Shown: positions 24,972 through 32,802, counted from the stretch's first letter. The stretch is 33,605 bases of DNA from Streptomyces griseorubiginosus (GCF_017614965.1 NZ_WVUG01000064.1:1-33605), one strand, 5' to 3'. Made by a program: numbers and translations. The notes: a model not told the origin generated them from the letters alone.

Positions 24972-25919
24972 ATGCCGCACCACCCCGCCGGAATGTCCCG
25001 CCGTGCCGTCACCAGGGCCGCGGCCGTCACGGGACTGGCCGCCCTGTTCGGCGTCACGGCCGCCACCGGATCCGCCCGGGCCGCGACCCAGGTGGGGCCG
25101 CGCACCTTCGATGTGTCCGTCTCCTCCGCCGCGCTCGGCCGCAGCGCGCCGGTCCGGCTGATCCTGCCGTCGGACTTCGCCACGCAGACCGCCCGGACCT
25201 ACCCCGTCCTCTATCTCCTCCACGGCGCCCACGACGACTACACCTCCTGGACGCGGGAGACGGACATCGTGGCGTTCACCGAGGGCCGTGAGCTGATCGT
25301 GGCCATGCCGGACGCGGGCCCCACGGGCATCCCGAGCGTCTGGCGCGGCGGTCCGGACTACGAGACCTTCCAGTTGCAGGAGGTTCCGGCCATGCTGGCC
25401 CGCGACTACCGGGCGTCCGGCGTGCGGGCCGTCGCGGGCGTCTCCACCGGGGGTTACGGGGCGATGGCGCACGCGGCGCGGCATCCCGGCGCGTTCAAGG
25501 CGGCCGCCTCCTACAGCGGCATCCTGGACACCACGGCGATCGGTGTGCCGCCCCTGGTGGACGCGATCGTGGCCCGCGAGAACCTGACGCCGGACTCGCT
25601 GTGGGGCAATCCGATCCTCGACGCGCTGGTCTGGCGCGACTTCAATCCGCGCGCCCGCGCCACCGGGCTGCGCGGAACACCGCTGTACGTGTCGCAGGGC
25701 AGCGGTGTCACGGGCGGAGGCGTGGGTGACTGGCTGCCCCAGGCACTGGAGAGCCTCCTGTGGCCCTCGGCGCACCTGTTCACCAACGCCCTCGCCCTGC
25801 TGGGCATCCCGGTCACCGCGCACTACTACGCGGGAGGAGGCCACAGCTGGGCCTACTGGAAGGCGGAGTTCGCCGCCTCGTGGCCGATGCTCGCCGGTGC
25901 GCTGGGAGTTCCGGAGTGA
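24972..25919 (+). CDS. Secreted antigen-85-like esterase/acyltransferase
   Basis: A 315-residue alpha/beta-hydrolase of the putative esterase family (PF00756) that includes mycobacterial Ag85 mycolyltransferases. The N-terminus is an export signal with a twin-arginine-like SRRAVTR (9-15), a hydrophobic stretch and SARAA near 38, so it should act outside the membrane. The nucleophile is Ser158 in GVSTGGYG, and the catalytic His291 lies in HSWAYWK, the HSWxYW signature shared with Ag85. It starts nine bases after the PKS stop, with GAGGAG overlapping that stop, so it belongs to the operon. The likely role is transfer or hydrolysis of the lipid made by the PKS. A plain secreted esterase is the alternative, and the acceptor is unknown. 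Confidence 0.88.
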   Translation: MPHHPAGMSRRAVTRAAAVTGLAALFGVTAATGSARAATQVGPRTFDVSVSSAALGRSAPVRLILPSDFATQTARTYPVLYLLHGAHDDYTSWTRETDIVAFTEGRELIVAMPDAGPTGIPSVWRGGPDYETFQLQEVPAMLARDYRASGVRAVAGVSTGGYGAMAHAARHPGAFKAAASYSGILDTTAIGVPPLVDAIVARENLTPDSLWGNPILDALVWRDFNPRARATGLRGTPLYVSQGSGVTGGGVGDWLPQALESLLWPSAHLFTNALALLGIPVTAHYYAGGGHSWAYWKAEFAASWPMLAGALGVPE

Positions 25920-25951
25920 TGTCGGCGCAGCCGGGGCACGGAACGGAGCGC

Positions 25952-25979
25952 AGGGGACGCCCGTCCAACGGGCGCCCCT
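25952..25979. terminator. Strong hairpin after the lipid operon
   Basis: Arms AGGGGaCGCCCGT and ACGGGCGCCCCT pair over 12 bp with a single bulged A and a three-base loop, 32 bp after the Ag85-like stop. A C/T-rich run follows. It probably ends the four-gene operon. Confidence 0.7.
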
Positions 25980-25984
25980 CTCGT

Positions 25985-26006
25985 CCCACGGGCAACGGCC
26001 CGTGGG
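25985..26006. terminator. Second hairpin, just upstream of the PucR gene
   Basis: A perfect nine-base-pair stem, CCCACGGGC, loop aacg, GCCCGTGGG, five bases after the first hairpin and about 20 bp before the AAAGGAG ribosome site of the regulator gene. It may act as a second terminator or as a 5' leader structure of the regulator transcript. Confidence 0.55.
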
Positions 26007-26038
26007 TGAGCCGTCTCCGGGTGAAAGGAGTGTCCGTC

Positions 26039-27298
26039 GTGGCCGTCCCCACACCCCGCGGCGTTCCCACCGACCCCGCCGCCACCCATGTTCCGCCCGA
26101 ACTCGCCGAGTTGCTGCGCGGCCAGCTGGAGCGCGTCGCCGACGAGGTGGAGGAGGAGGTCCGCAGACAGGTCCCCGAGTACGCGCGTCCCGCCGACGGC
26201 GCCTACCGGGAGAACCTCCGGGCCGGGGTCGTGCAGGCGCTGACCCTCTTCGTCGACCACATCGCCGACCCGCGCGGACAGGGAGCGGCGATCGCGGCGA
26301 CGTACTACGAACTCGGCCGCGGAGAGGCGTTGGAGGGCCGCAGCCTGGACGCGTTGCAGTCCGCCTTACGGGTCGGCGGCCTGCATGCCTGGCGGCTGAT
26401 GGGACGTACGGCGGAGGAGCTCGGGCTGGACTCGACGGTGGTGGCCGCGCTGGGCGAGCTGGCGTTCCGTACCGTGCACGAGGTCGCCGAGGCGGCCGCC
26501 GCCGGGTACTCAGAGGCGCAGTCGCGCAGCACGCACGAGCTGGAGCGGCGGCGCAGGCGGCTGCTCGATCTGCTGCTCGGCGAGGGGCCGGTGGCCCTGG
26601 AGGCCGTGCAGGACCTGGCGCACGGCGCACGCTGGCGGGTGCCCGCGCGGGTCGCGGTGGTGGCGCTCGCGGCCACGGCGGAGCCGCACCCGGCGGATCA
26701 GCCGCCGGGGATGCCGGGCGCGCTGGCGGACATGGAGGCCCGGCCGCCCCGGGTGCTCGTGCCCGACCCGGAGGGCTCCGGCCGGTTCGGCGGCCGGTCC
26801 TTCGTCCTGGGCCTGCGCGGACGCCCGGCGGCGATCGGGCCGACGGTCGCGGTGACCGAGGCCGCGCAGTCGCTGCGCTGGGCGACACGGGCGCTGGGGC
26901 TGATGGGCCGCGGGGTGCTTCCCCGGCAGGGCGTGGTGCGCTGCGCCGACCATCTCTCGACGCTGCTGCTGCACGCCGACGAGCCGCTGCTCGCCCAGCT
27001 GGAGGCGCAGGCCCTGGCCCCGCTGGAGGCCGCGTCCGAGGGGCAGCGCCCGCGTCTCGCCGAGACCTTGCTGGCCTGGCTCCTCAGCGGCAGCAACGTC
27101 CCGGACGTGGCCGCCCGCCTCCACGTCCACCCGCAGACGGTCCGCTACCGTCTGCGCCAGTTGGAGAAGCTCTTCGGGGACGCCCTGCACGACCCCGACG
27201 CCCGCCTGAATCTGATCGTCGCCCTGCGTTCGGCGGCCACCGGCTCCCGGCTTTCCGCGGCGGACTCACCTCAGAACAAAAACAGCGCGCATTCCTGA
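26039..27298 (+). CDS. PucR-type transcriptional regulator with a TTA codon
   Basis: A 419-residue regulator of the PucR/CdaR type. The N-terminal half is helical (RsbRD-like N-terminal domain). The C-terminal HTH is in VPDVAARLHVHPQTVRYRLRQLEKLFG, with the LxVHxxTVRYRL helix typical of PucR HTH_30 domains. I chose the GTG at 26039 because AAAGGAG lies eight bases upstream; the frame is open much further back but without support. Codon 110 is TTA (26366-26368), the rare Leu codon read only by the bldA tRNA in Streptomyces, which would tie translation to development. It follows the lipid operon behind two hairpins and precedes the cutinase gene, so it is a candidate regulator of either. Confidence 0.87.
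   Translation: MAVPTPRGVPTDPAATHVPPELAELLRGQLERVADEVEEEVRRQVPEYARPADGAYRENLRAGVVQALTLFVDHIADPRGQGAAIAATYYELGRGEALEGRSLDALQSALRVGGLHAWRLMGRTAEELGLDSTVVAALGELAFRTVHEVAEAAAAGYSEAQSRSTHELERRRRRLLDLLLGEGPVALEAVQDLAHGARWRVPARVAVVALAATAEPHPADQPPGMPGALADMEARPPRVLVPDPEGSGRFGGRSFVLGLRGRPAAIGPTVAVTEAAQSLRWATRALGLMGRGVLPRQGVVRCADHLSTLLLHADEPLLAQLEAQALAPLEAASEGQRPRLAETLLAWLLSGSNVPDVAARLHVHPQTVRYRLRQLEKLFGDALHDPDARLNLIVALRSAATGSRLSAADSPQNKNSAHS
26366..26368 (+). other. TTA leucine codon (bldA-dependent)
   Basis: In-frame TTA at codon 110 of the PucR-type gene (CAG TCC GCC TTA CGG). TTA is very rare in Streptomyces and depends on the bldA tRNA. It is the only in-frame TTA I found by eye in the window. Confidence 0.85.
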
Positions 27299-27393
27299 AT
27301 CACCGTCCATAACACCTCGTCAGAAAACGCGAATACCTTCGGGATCGTCCTTTTCCCTAGGCGCTGCACGCGCCCGACCCGCAAAGGATCCCC

Positions 27394-28035
27394 ATGCGTA
27401 TTCGCTCGTGTCTCGCCGCGCTCTCGTTGGCCGGCGGGGCCGGACTGGCCACTCTCTCGCAGCCAGCCGCTTCCGCCGCCACCTGCTCGGACATCGACGT
27501 CGTGGCCGCTCGCGGCACCTTCGAACCGGGCACGCTCGGCCTGATCGTCGGTGACCCGGTGTACTCCGCGCTGCAGAAGAAACTGACGGGCAAAAGCCTC
27601 TCCAGCTATGCGGTGAATTACCCGGCCGACCTTTCCCTGACATCGGCCGCCCAGGGAAACGCCGATCTGGTGAACCACGTCGACGCGCAGGCCGCCGCCT
27701 GCCCGAATCAGCGTTTCGTTCTTGTCGGCTATTCGCAGGGAGCGAATGTCGTCGACAACTCGATCGGCATCAGCAGCGCCGGAGCGGTGGTCGGCAGCCC
27801 CATCGTGGCGGCCCTCCCCGCGGCGGTCGAACCGCGAGTCGCCGCGGTGCTCCTGTTCGGAAACCCGATCCGGGCCCTCGGCAAGAGCGTCACCGGCACC
27901 TACCAGAGCCGCACCATCGACTTCTGCGCCAAGGGCGACCCCATCTGCGAGAACGGCGGCGGCGACGTCCTGGCCCACCTCGGCTACACCGCCGACGCGG
28001 ACGCGGCGGCCACCTTCGCCGCGGGCAAGGTCTGA
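27394..28035 (+). CDS. Secreted cutinase-family (CULP-like) serine esterase
   Basis: A 213-residue secreted serine esterase. It has a signal peptide with a cleavage site near residue 28 (AASA). The mature N-terminus CSDIDVVAARGTFEPG is that of cutinase-like proteins. The catalytic triad is Ser114 (GYSQG), Asp182 (GDPIC) and His195 (AHLGY), with disulfide pairs Cys31-Cys103 and Cys178-Cys185. The SYAVNYPA and DLVNHV segments resemble mycobacterial cutinase-like proteins such as CFP21 more than fungal cutinases. It presumably hydrolyses an extracellular ester such as cutin, suberin or a lipid. AAAGGA precedes the ATG. Codons ending in A or T are visibly more frequent than in neighbouring genes. 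It ends at a strong terminator. Confidence 0.92.
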   Translation: MRIRSCLAALSLAGGAGLATLSQPAASAATCSDIDVVAARGTFEPGTLGLIVGDPVYSALQKKLTGKSLSSYAVNYPADLSLTSAAQGNADLVNHVDAQAAACPNQRFVLVGYSQGANVVDNSIGISSAGAVVGSPIVAALPAAVEPRVAAVLLFGNPIRALGKSVTGTYQSRTIDFCAKGDPICENGGGDVLAHLGYTADADAAATFAAGKV

Positions 28036-28052
28036 GCGAGGGCGGGCCGACG

Positions 28053-28090
28053 CCGATCGGCCCGGGAGGTTCTCCTCCCGGGCCGATCGG
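28053..28090. terminator. Near-ideal rho-independent terminator after the cutinase gene
   Basis: A perfect 17-bp stem (28053-28069 with 28074-28090; arms begin CCGATCGGCC) with loop TTCT, followed by TTTTT at 28099-28103 on the plus strand. It lies between the convergent cutinase and lipase-like genes, ends the cutinase transcript, and may also block read-through from the opposite strand. Confidence 0.92.
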
Positions 28091-28113
28091 ATGTGTGCTT
28101 TTTCGGGGGATCC

Positions 28114-29838
28114 CTACTGGGGCTCCGCGGCGAAGCCCGCGAGGCTGGTGGACACCACCTCGGGCCTGCCGTCGTTCTGCACGGGCGCCGCGGTCAGCAC
28201 GTCGAGGTGCTGGTAGCCGGGGGCGACCACCGGGTGCAGGCCGGCCGGGACGCGGCCCGCCAGGAGCCCGTCGCCGGCGAGGACGGTGAGCGTGGGGTTC
28301 GCCTTCAACCCGTCGGGGTGCACGACGAGTTGCTTGATCTGCGGGGAGCCGGCGAGCTCGATGTCGGTGACCAGCTTGGTGGGGAAGTACTGCTCGGTGA
28401 AGTCCAGCGGCTGCTCGGCCAGGCTGCGGGCCAGCTCCCGGATGTCGGTGACCTCCTTGGCGGCGCTGGTGAAGGGGGTGCCGTCGGCGGAGCGGTGTCC
28501 GGGGTCGTCGGCGGCGCCGACACGGTCGTAGTCGCGCCAGGTGTACAGCGGTCCGTGCGGCTCGGCGGGAATGGCCTTGTACTCGACGCCGAACAGCTGC
28601 GGCTGCGACGAACTGCCGTTGGCTGCCGGGAAGTTCTTGTCCGCGATCGGCCCGCCGTCGAAGAAGCCGACGCTGCTCTGCAGGAACGCCAGCGGTACGG
28701 AGTTGTCGTCCAGCAGCGCGCCGAGCACGGCGTCGTTGGTGAGCCGGAAGTCCTTCACGGCCGGTGAGCCGGTGAGGAAGGTGGCGGTGTCCCGGGAGAA
28801 CAGGAAGCGGTTGGTGGCTTCGATGTTGACGTCGGACGGCAGATAGGAGGGCAGGTCCGCCTCCGCGTCGGGGGCCTTCACCGCGCCCAGTCCGGCGATG
28901 CCGAGCAGGGTCATGGTCTCGGGGTTGAGGAGCACGGGCGCGGACAGCGAGCGGGGCAGCACCCCGCTGTCGAGTCCGGCCTGCACGGCGGTGTAACCGA
29001 TGCCTACGTCGGGCAGGTTGGTGTCGCCCGGCACGCTGCCGCCGAGGTCGGCGAGGGACGTGGAGATCGTGGTGTCGAGCGCGAAGTACCCGGCGCACTG
29101 GTTCTGTCCGGCGTCCGCCGTGGTCGCCGGATCGCCGTCGAAGTCGGCGGCCGCGAAGTAGCCGGTGATCACCCCGCCCAGGGAGTGCCCGCCGCACAGC
29201 ACCTTGCTCCCCCGCAGCGTCCGGTCGGGCAACTCGGCGGTGAGCAGGTCGTACTCGTCCCGCACGGTCTGCCGGATGCCGAGCTTGGCCAGCCAGCCGA
29301 GCTGCCCGTTGCCGACGTACCCGGCGAAGGTGCGGCCGGCGACCTGCTTGCCGCGGTAGTAGTAGTCGACGGCCGTGTGCTCGTCGCCGGAGGCGATGCC
29401 CGTGCGGTCCTCCAGACAGTTCGAGCGGCGGTCCAGGGCCCAGAACTCGATGTGCCGCCCCTCTTCCGCGGCCCGTGCGACGGTGTCGCGGGCGACGCTG
29501 TCGAACGCTCCGGTGCCCTCCAGGATGCCCGGCTGGGCCACCAGGATCCGGTCCGCGTCGGCCGGCCGGCTCGGCCCGTCGGCGGAGCGGTAGCGCAGGT
29601 ACGACAGCCAGTCGCAGGCCTCCGGGCGGGCACCGAACGACTGCGGCAGCGGCAGCTTCACCCGCACCACCGTCTCCACGACACCGTCGGCCGGGTGCGT
29701 CGACGCCACGGCCGTCTCGGTCCGGGCCGCACCGTCCCCCTGGGCCCGCGGGGCCGCGGCGGTGAGCGCGCCCGCGGTCAGCAACGCCGCCAGCGCGGCG
29801 CCGCGCCATGTCCTTCCTGTTCTCCGACTCGTCTTCAT
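28114..29838 (-). CDS. Secreted lipase-like alpha/beta-hydrolase
   Basis: A 574-residue exported hydrolase. The N-terminus has a basic region (KTSRRTGRTWR), a hydrophobic stretch (about 13-30) and an Ala-rich cleavage region. The nucleophile elbow is GGHSLGG with Ser219, and the C-terminal PGYQHLDVL holds a likely catalytic histidine, a lipase-type arrangement. Several cysteines (75, 141, 215) suggest disulfides. The middle part is rich in Asp and Pro and is unlike short lipases. I chose the ATG at 29838 because the signal peptide begins there. It is convergent with the cutinase gene. Substrates are probably extracellular lipids or esters, but the exact class is uncertain. Confidence 0.8.
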   Translation of the reverse strand: MKTSRRTGRTWRGAALAALLTAGALTAAAPRAQGDGAARTETAVASTHPADGVVETVVRVKLPLPQSFGARPEACDWLSYLRYRSADGPSRPADADRILVAQPGILEGTGAFDSVARDTVARAAEEGRHIEFWALDRRSNCLEDRTGIASGDEHTAVDYYYRGKQVAGRTFAGYVGNGQLGWLAKLGIRQTVRDEYDLLTAELPDRTLRGSKVLCGGHSLGGVITGYFAAADFDGDPATTADAGQNQCAGYFALDTTISTSLADLGGSVPGDTNLPDVGIGYTAVQAGLDSGVLPRSLSAPVLLNPETMTLLGIAGLGAVKAPDAEADLPSYLPSDVNIEATNRFLFSRDTATFLTGSPAVKDFRLTNDAVLGALLDDNSVPLAFLQSSVGFFDGGPIADKNFPAANGSSSQPQLFGVEYKAIPAEPHGPLYTWRDYDRVGAADDPGHRSADGTPFTSAAKEVTDIRELARSLAEQPLDFTEQYFPTKLVTDIELAGSPQIKQLVVHPDGLKANPTLTVLAGDGLLAGRVPAGLHPVVAPGYQHLDVLTAAPVQNDGRPEVVSTSLAGFAAEPQ

Positions 29839-29950
29839 AGCCGGACCGTAGGACCGCGACACCCACACGATCCGGAAGTGCTCACAACAACGCAGCACGC
29901 GACGACACGCTTGTCACCGGCACGCAGCGAGCCGGGTCCTTTTGAAGGGT

Positions 29951-30379
29951 CTAGGCGTCCTCGACCACCGCCATGACCGGAGTTCCGAGCTCGACGGTGC
30001 GGCTGACGGTGCACAGGCGGTCGTGGGAGACGCCGACCGCGCGGGGCAGGATCGCGCGGGCCCGGTCGCCCAAGGCGCCGTCCGGGAAGGTGACCGAGAA
30101 TCTGACCTCGAGGTCGGTCATCCGGTTGCCCAGCTCGTCGCCGACCTTGTTGCCGCTCACGGTGACGGTGAACGCCTCGGGCTCCGCGTGCCGGCTGGTG
30201 GCCACGTCCACGTCGACCGCGGTGCAGCCGCCGAGCGCGGCGAGCAGCAGCTCGACGGGGGTGAAGTCCGTACCGTCTCCGGTACCGAAGTCGATCGTGG
30301 CGCCGTGGGCGTTCGTCGCGGTGAACCGGCCCGGACCGGTGCGCTCGACGGTGACGGCGCGCAGAGAGCCCTCGCTCAT
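29951..30379 (-). CDS. OsmC/Ohr-family protein
   Basis: A 142-residue OsmC-fold protein. It has the two conserved redox cysteines of the family: Cys52 in ALGGCTAVDV and Cys123 in RLCTVSRTV, with Glu43 in TPVELLLAAL. Family members reduce organic or fatty-acid hydroperoxides in the cytoplasm using lipoylated proteins or thiols. The ATG at 30379 gives the usual family length; the longer frame overlaps the upstream transporter gene. It lies 86 bp after the MFS transporter gene on the same strand and could be co-transcribed with it. An OsmC protein of undefined substrate is the safe reading. Confidence 0.88.
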   Translation of the reverse strand: MSEGSLRAVTVERTGPGRFTATNAHGATIDFGTGDGTDFTPVELLLAALGGCTAVDVDVATSRHAEPEAFTVTVSGNKVGDELGNRMTDLEVRFSVTFPDGALGDRARAILPRAVGVSHDRLCTVSRTVELGTPVMAVVEDA

Positions 30380-30465
30380 GGACCAACCAATCTCTCGGAG
30401 TCTTTCGACCCCGTCATGCTCTCCGCAGCGACCGGCCCGGTTCAAACAGCCACGGCGTCGGACGG

Positions 30466-31728
30466 CTACCCACTGTCGGCCGCCGCGGTGCTCGGGGCAT
30501 GAGTGCCCGTGGTGCCGAAGCGGATGCCCTTGGCCTCCTTGCCGACGGCGCTCAGCACGACCACCGCGGCCAGCGCCGGGACCACGGTCCAGGCGATCGC
30601 CGGCGGATAGCCGTGCCGCTCGGCGATGGCCTCCTGGATCGGCAGGTTGAGGGCGGCGATGAGGTTGCCGAGCTGGTAGGTGACGCCGGGATAGAAGCCG
30701 CGGATGGCGTCGGGGCTCATCTCGGTCAGATGCGCGGGGATGACGCCCCAGGCTCCCTGGACGCAGACCTGCATCAGGAAGGAGGAGAGCATCAGCCAGC
30801 CGACGGTGGTGGACAGCACGAAGAAGGGCACGACGACCAGGCCCCCGGTCGCCGCGATCATGATCGTGCGGCGGCGTCCCAGCTGCTCGGACAGGGCGCC
30901 GAGCAGGGCGCCCCCGATGATGGCGCCGACGTTGTAGACGATCGCGATGGCGATGGAGGTGTCCGCGGACAGGCCGAGGCCCTTCTTCACGAAGGTCGGG
31001 TAGACGTCCTGGGTGCCGTGCGACATCCAGTTGAAGGCGGTCATCAGCGCGACCAGGTACACGAAGCGCTTCAGCACCGCCGGGTTCCTGAAGACCTGGT
31101 GGGCGGGGGTGCGGTTGACGGCGACGCTCTTCTCCCACACCTCGCTCTCCTCCACCCGGGTGCGCACCCAGAGGGCGACCAGGGCGGGCACCAGACTGAA
31201 GGCGAACAACCCCCGCCAGCCGAAGGCCGGTTCGATGCCGAGGAAGGCCACGGCGGCGAGCAGATAGCCCAGCGAGTAGCCGCTCTGCAGCAGCCCCGAC
31301 CAGAATCCGCGCCGCTGCGCCGGGATCTTCTCCATGGCGAGCGCCGCGCCCAGGCCCCACTCGCCGCCCATGCCGATGCCGTACAGCAGACGCAGCACCA
31401 GCAGCACGGCGTAGTTGGGGGCGAAGGCGCAGGCGAAGCCGACGACCGAGTAGAAGACGACGTCCACCATGAGCGGCAGCCGGCGGCCCCGGCGGTCGGC
31501 CCACAGGCCGAAGAGGAAGGCACCGACCGGCCGCATCACCAGGGTGGCGGTGGTCAGGAACGCCATGTCGGTGAGGGAGACGTCGAAATCGTCGGCGATC
31601 TCGCTGTAGACGAGGACCACCAGGCAGTAGTCGAAGGCGTCCATCGCCCAGCCCAGGTAGGCGGCGACGAAGGCGTTGCGCTGATCCCTGGTGAGACCTG
31701 TTGCCTGTTCCCGGACGGTCTTCAGCAT
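30466..31728 (-). CDS. MFS transporter, SHS-like (carboxylate/sialate:proton symporter type)
   Basis: A 420-residue membrane protein with about 12 hydrophobic segments. The MFS loop 2-3 motif is GLWADRRGRR and its repeat in the second half is GALSEQLGRRR. The start RDQRNAFVAAYLGWAMDAFDY and GGEWGLGAALAMEK resemble the SHS family (sialate and monocarboxylate proton symporters such as NanT and Jen1). The substrate is probably an organic acid, imported with protons. The ATG at 31728 has AAGGA five bases upstream. Nothing adjacent names the substrate; the sugar-acid operon is 23 kb away and its link is speculative. Confidence 0.87.
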   Translation of the reverse strand: MLKTVREQATGLTRDQRNAFVAAYLGWAMDAFDYCLVVLVYSEIADDFDVSLTDMAFLTTATLVMRPVGAFLFGLWADRRGRRLPLMVDVVFYSVVGFACAFAPNYAVLLVLRLLYGIGMGGEWGLGAALAMEKIPAQRRGFWSGLLQSGYSLGYLLAAVAFLGIEPAFGWRGLFAFSLVPALVALWVRTRVEESEVWEKSVAVNRTPAHQVFRNPAVLKRFVYLVALMTAFNWMSHGTQDVYPTFVKKGLGLSADTSIAIAIVYNVGAIIGGALLGALSEQLGRRRTIMIAATGGLVVVPFFVLSTTVGWLMLSSFLMQVCVQGAWGVIPAHLTEMSPDAIRGFYPGVTYQLGNLIAALNLPIQEAIAERHGYPPAIAWTVVPALAAVVVLSAVGKEAKGIRFGTTGTHAPSTAAADSG

Positions 31729-31986
31729 GCCGGTCCTTCCCACGGCTCCGCGGGTCAGGCTAGGTGGGGGTGAAGGGGCGGGCAATGCAAGAGCCGGCAA
31801 AACAAGCGCCACGGTCCCCTCGGACACCACCGCGCCCACTGGACTGACCCGACGTCAACAAACAAACAGGTCAAGGTGATTGGGCCGGATGATTCACATG
31901 ATCCGCGCCTGGGAGAATAACGTGGACGTCGACGACCGGCGTTCGACCATCCGTGGTTCCACCATCCCGTACCCACAGGAGCGTCC
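31729..31986. other. Divergent intergenic region, MFS transporter / DUF574 methyltransferase
   Basis: 258 bp without a supported gene. It has a comparatively AT-rich stretch with TTCACA (31893-31898) and TAACGT (31918-31923), separated by 19 bp and pointing toward the methyltransferase gene; these could be -35 and -10 boxes, although the spacing is long. An A-rich tract (31857-31872) precedes them. I see no strong hairpin. Confidence 0.35.
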
Positions 31987-32802
31987 ATGGCTGATCAGGC
32001 GGAGAACTCCGAGCGAGAGCCGCTGCCCAAGATCGACACCTCTGTGCCGCAGTCGGCCCGGATCTGGAACTACTGGCTGGGAGGGAAGGACAACTACGAA
32101 GTAGACCGGGTGGCCGGTGACGCGTTCCGGGAGATCTTCCCCGGTATCGAGACCGGTGCCCGCGCCGCCCGTTACTTCCTCGCCCGCGCCGTCCGCCACC
32201 TGGCCGGAGAGGAGGGCGTCCGACAGTTCCTGGACATAGGAACCGGGCTGCCCAACGTGGACAACACCCACCAGATCGCCCAGCGGGTGGCCCCGGAGTC
32301 CCGGATCGTCTACGTCGACAACGACCCCTTGGTCCTGGCCCACGCGCGGGCCCTGCTCACCAGCACCCCGGAGGGCGTCACCAACTACGTCGACGCCGAC
32401 CTGCGCGATCCGGAGACGATCCTGCGGGAGGCCGCGAAGACGCTGGACTTCGACAAGCCGGTCGCCCTCATGCTGATGGGCATCCTGGGCCACATCGAGG
32501 ACCACGACGAGGCGTGCTCGATCGTCCGCCGGCTGGTGGCCGGGCTGCCGTCGGGCAGCTTCCTGGTGCAGTACGACAGCACCGACACCAGCAAGGCCTA
32601 CCTCGAGGCGATCCGGCAGTACAACGAGGGCGGATCGATCCCCTACATCCTCCGCAGCCCCGAGCAGATCGCCCGCTACTTCGACGGCCTGGAACTGCTC
32701 GAACCGGGCGTGGCCTCGTGTTCGCGCTGGCGCCCCGACGACGGCGCCTGGGGTCTGCCCGCGGAGGTGCACCAGTACGGCGGTGTCGCCCGCAAGCCCT
32801 GA
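31987..32802 (+). CDS. DUF574 (Methyltransf_19) SAM-dependent methyltransferase
   Basis: A 271-residue class I methyltransferase of the actinobacterial DUF574/Methyltransf_19 family. The family signature is SARIWNYWLGGKDNYEVDR (23-41), the SAM loop is FLDIGTGLP (81-89) and the acidic end of strand beta-2 is YVDND (109-113). Such genes are multicopy in Streptomyces, and their substrates are mostly unknown. The ATG at 31987 follows AGGAG. It is convergent with the XRE regulator gene, their ends 20 bp apart. Regulators of that kind and DUF574 methyltransferases often co-occur in Streptomyces, but a functional link is not shown. Confidence 0.92.
   Translation: MADQAENSEREPLPKIDTSVPQSARIWNYWLGGKDNYEVDRVAGDAFREIFPGIETGARAARYFLARAVRHLAGEEGVRQFLDIGTGLPNVDNTHQIAQRVAPESRIVYVDNDPLVLAHARALLTSTPEGVTNYVDADLRDPETILREAAKTLDFDKPVALMLMGILGHIEDHDEACSIVRRLVAGLPSGSFLVQYDSTDTSKAYLEAIRQYNEGGSIPYILRSPEQIARYFDGLELLEPGVASCSRWRPDDGAWGLPAEVHQYGGVARKP

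Noticed and set aside
17561..25919. Lipstatin/OleA-type beta-lactone or olefin pathway
   Set aside because: Those pathways use KASIII-like OleA/LstAB pairs and an NRPS. Here a single ACP-KS-AT-ACP-TE chain with a FAAL and an Ag85-like protein fits the mycolate type instead.
24972..25919. Ordinary S-formylglutathione hydrolase/esterase D annotation
   Set aside because: The export signal, HSWAYW motif and operon position argue for the Ag85 branch, though a plain esterase is not excluded.
23664..26888. A 1074-residue minus-strand open frame opposite the PKS, Ag85-like and PucR genes
   Set aside because: Low-complexity translation without motifs, while the plus strand carries clear catalytic motifs throughout.
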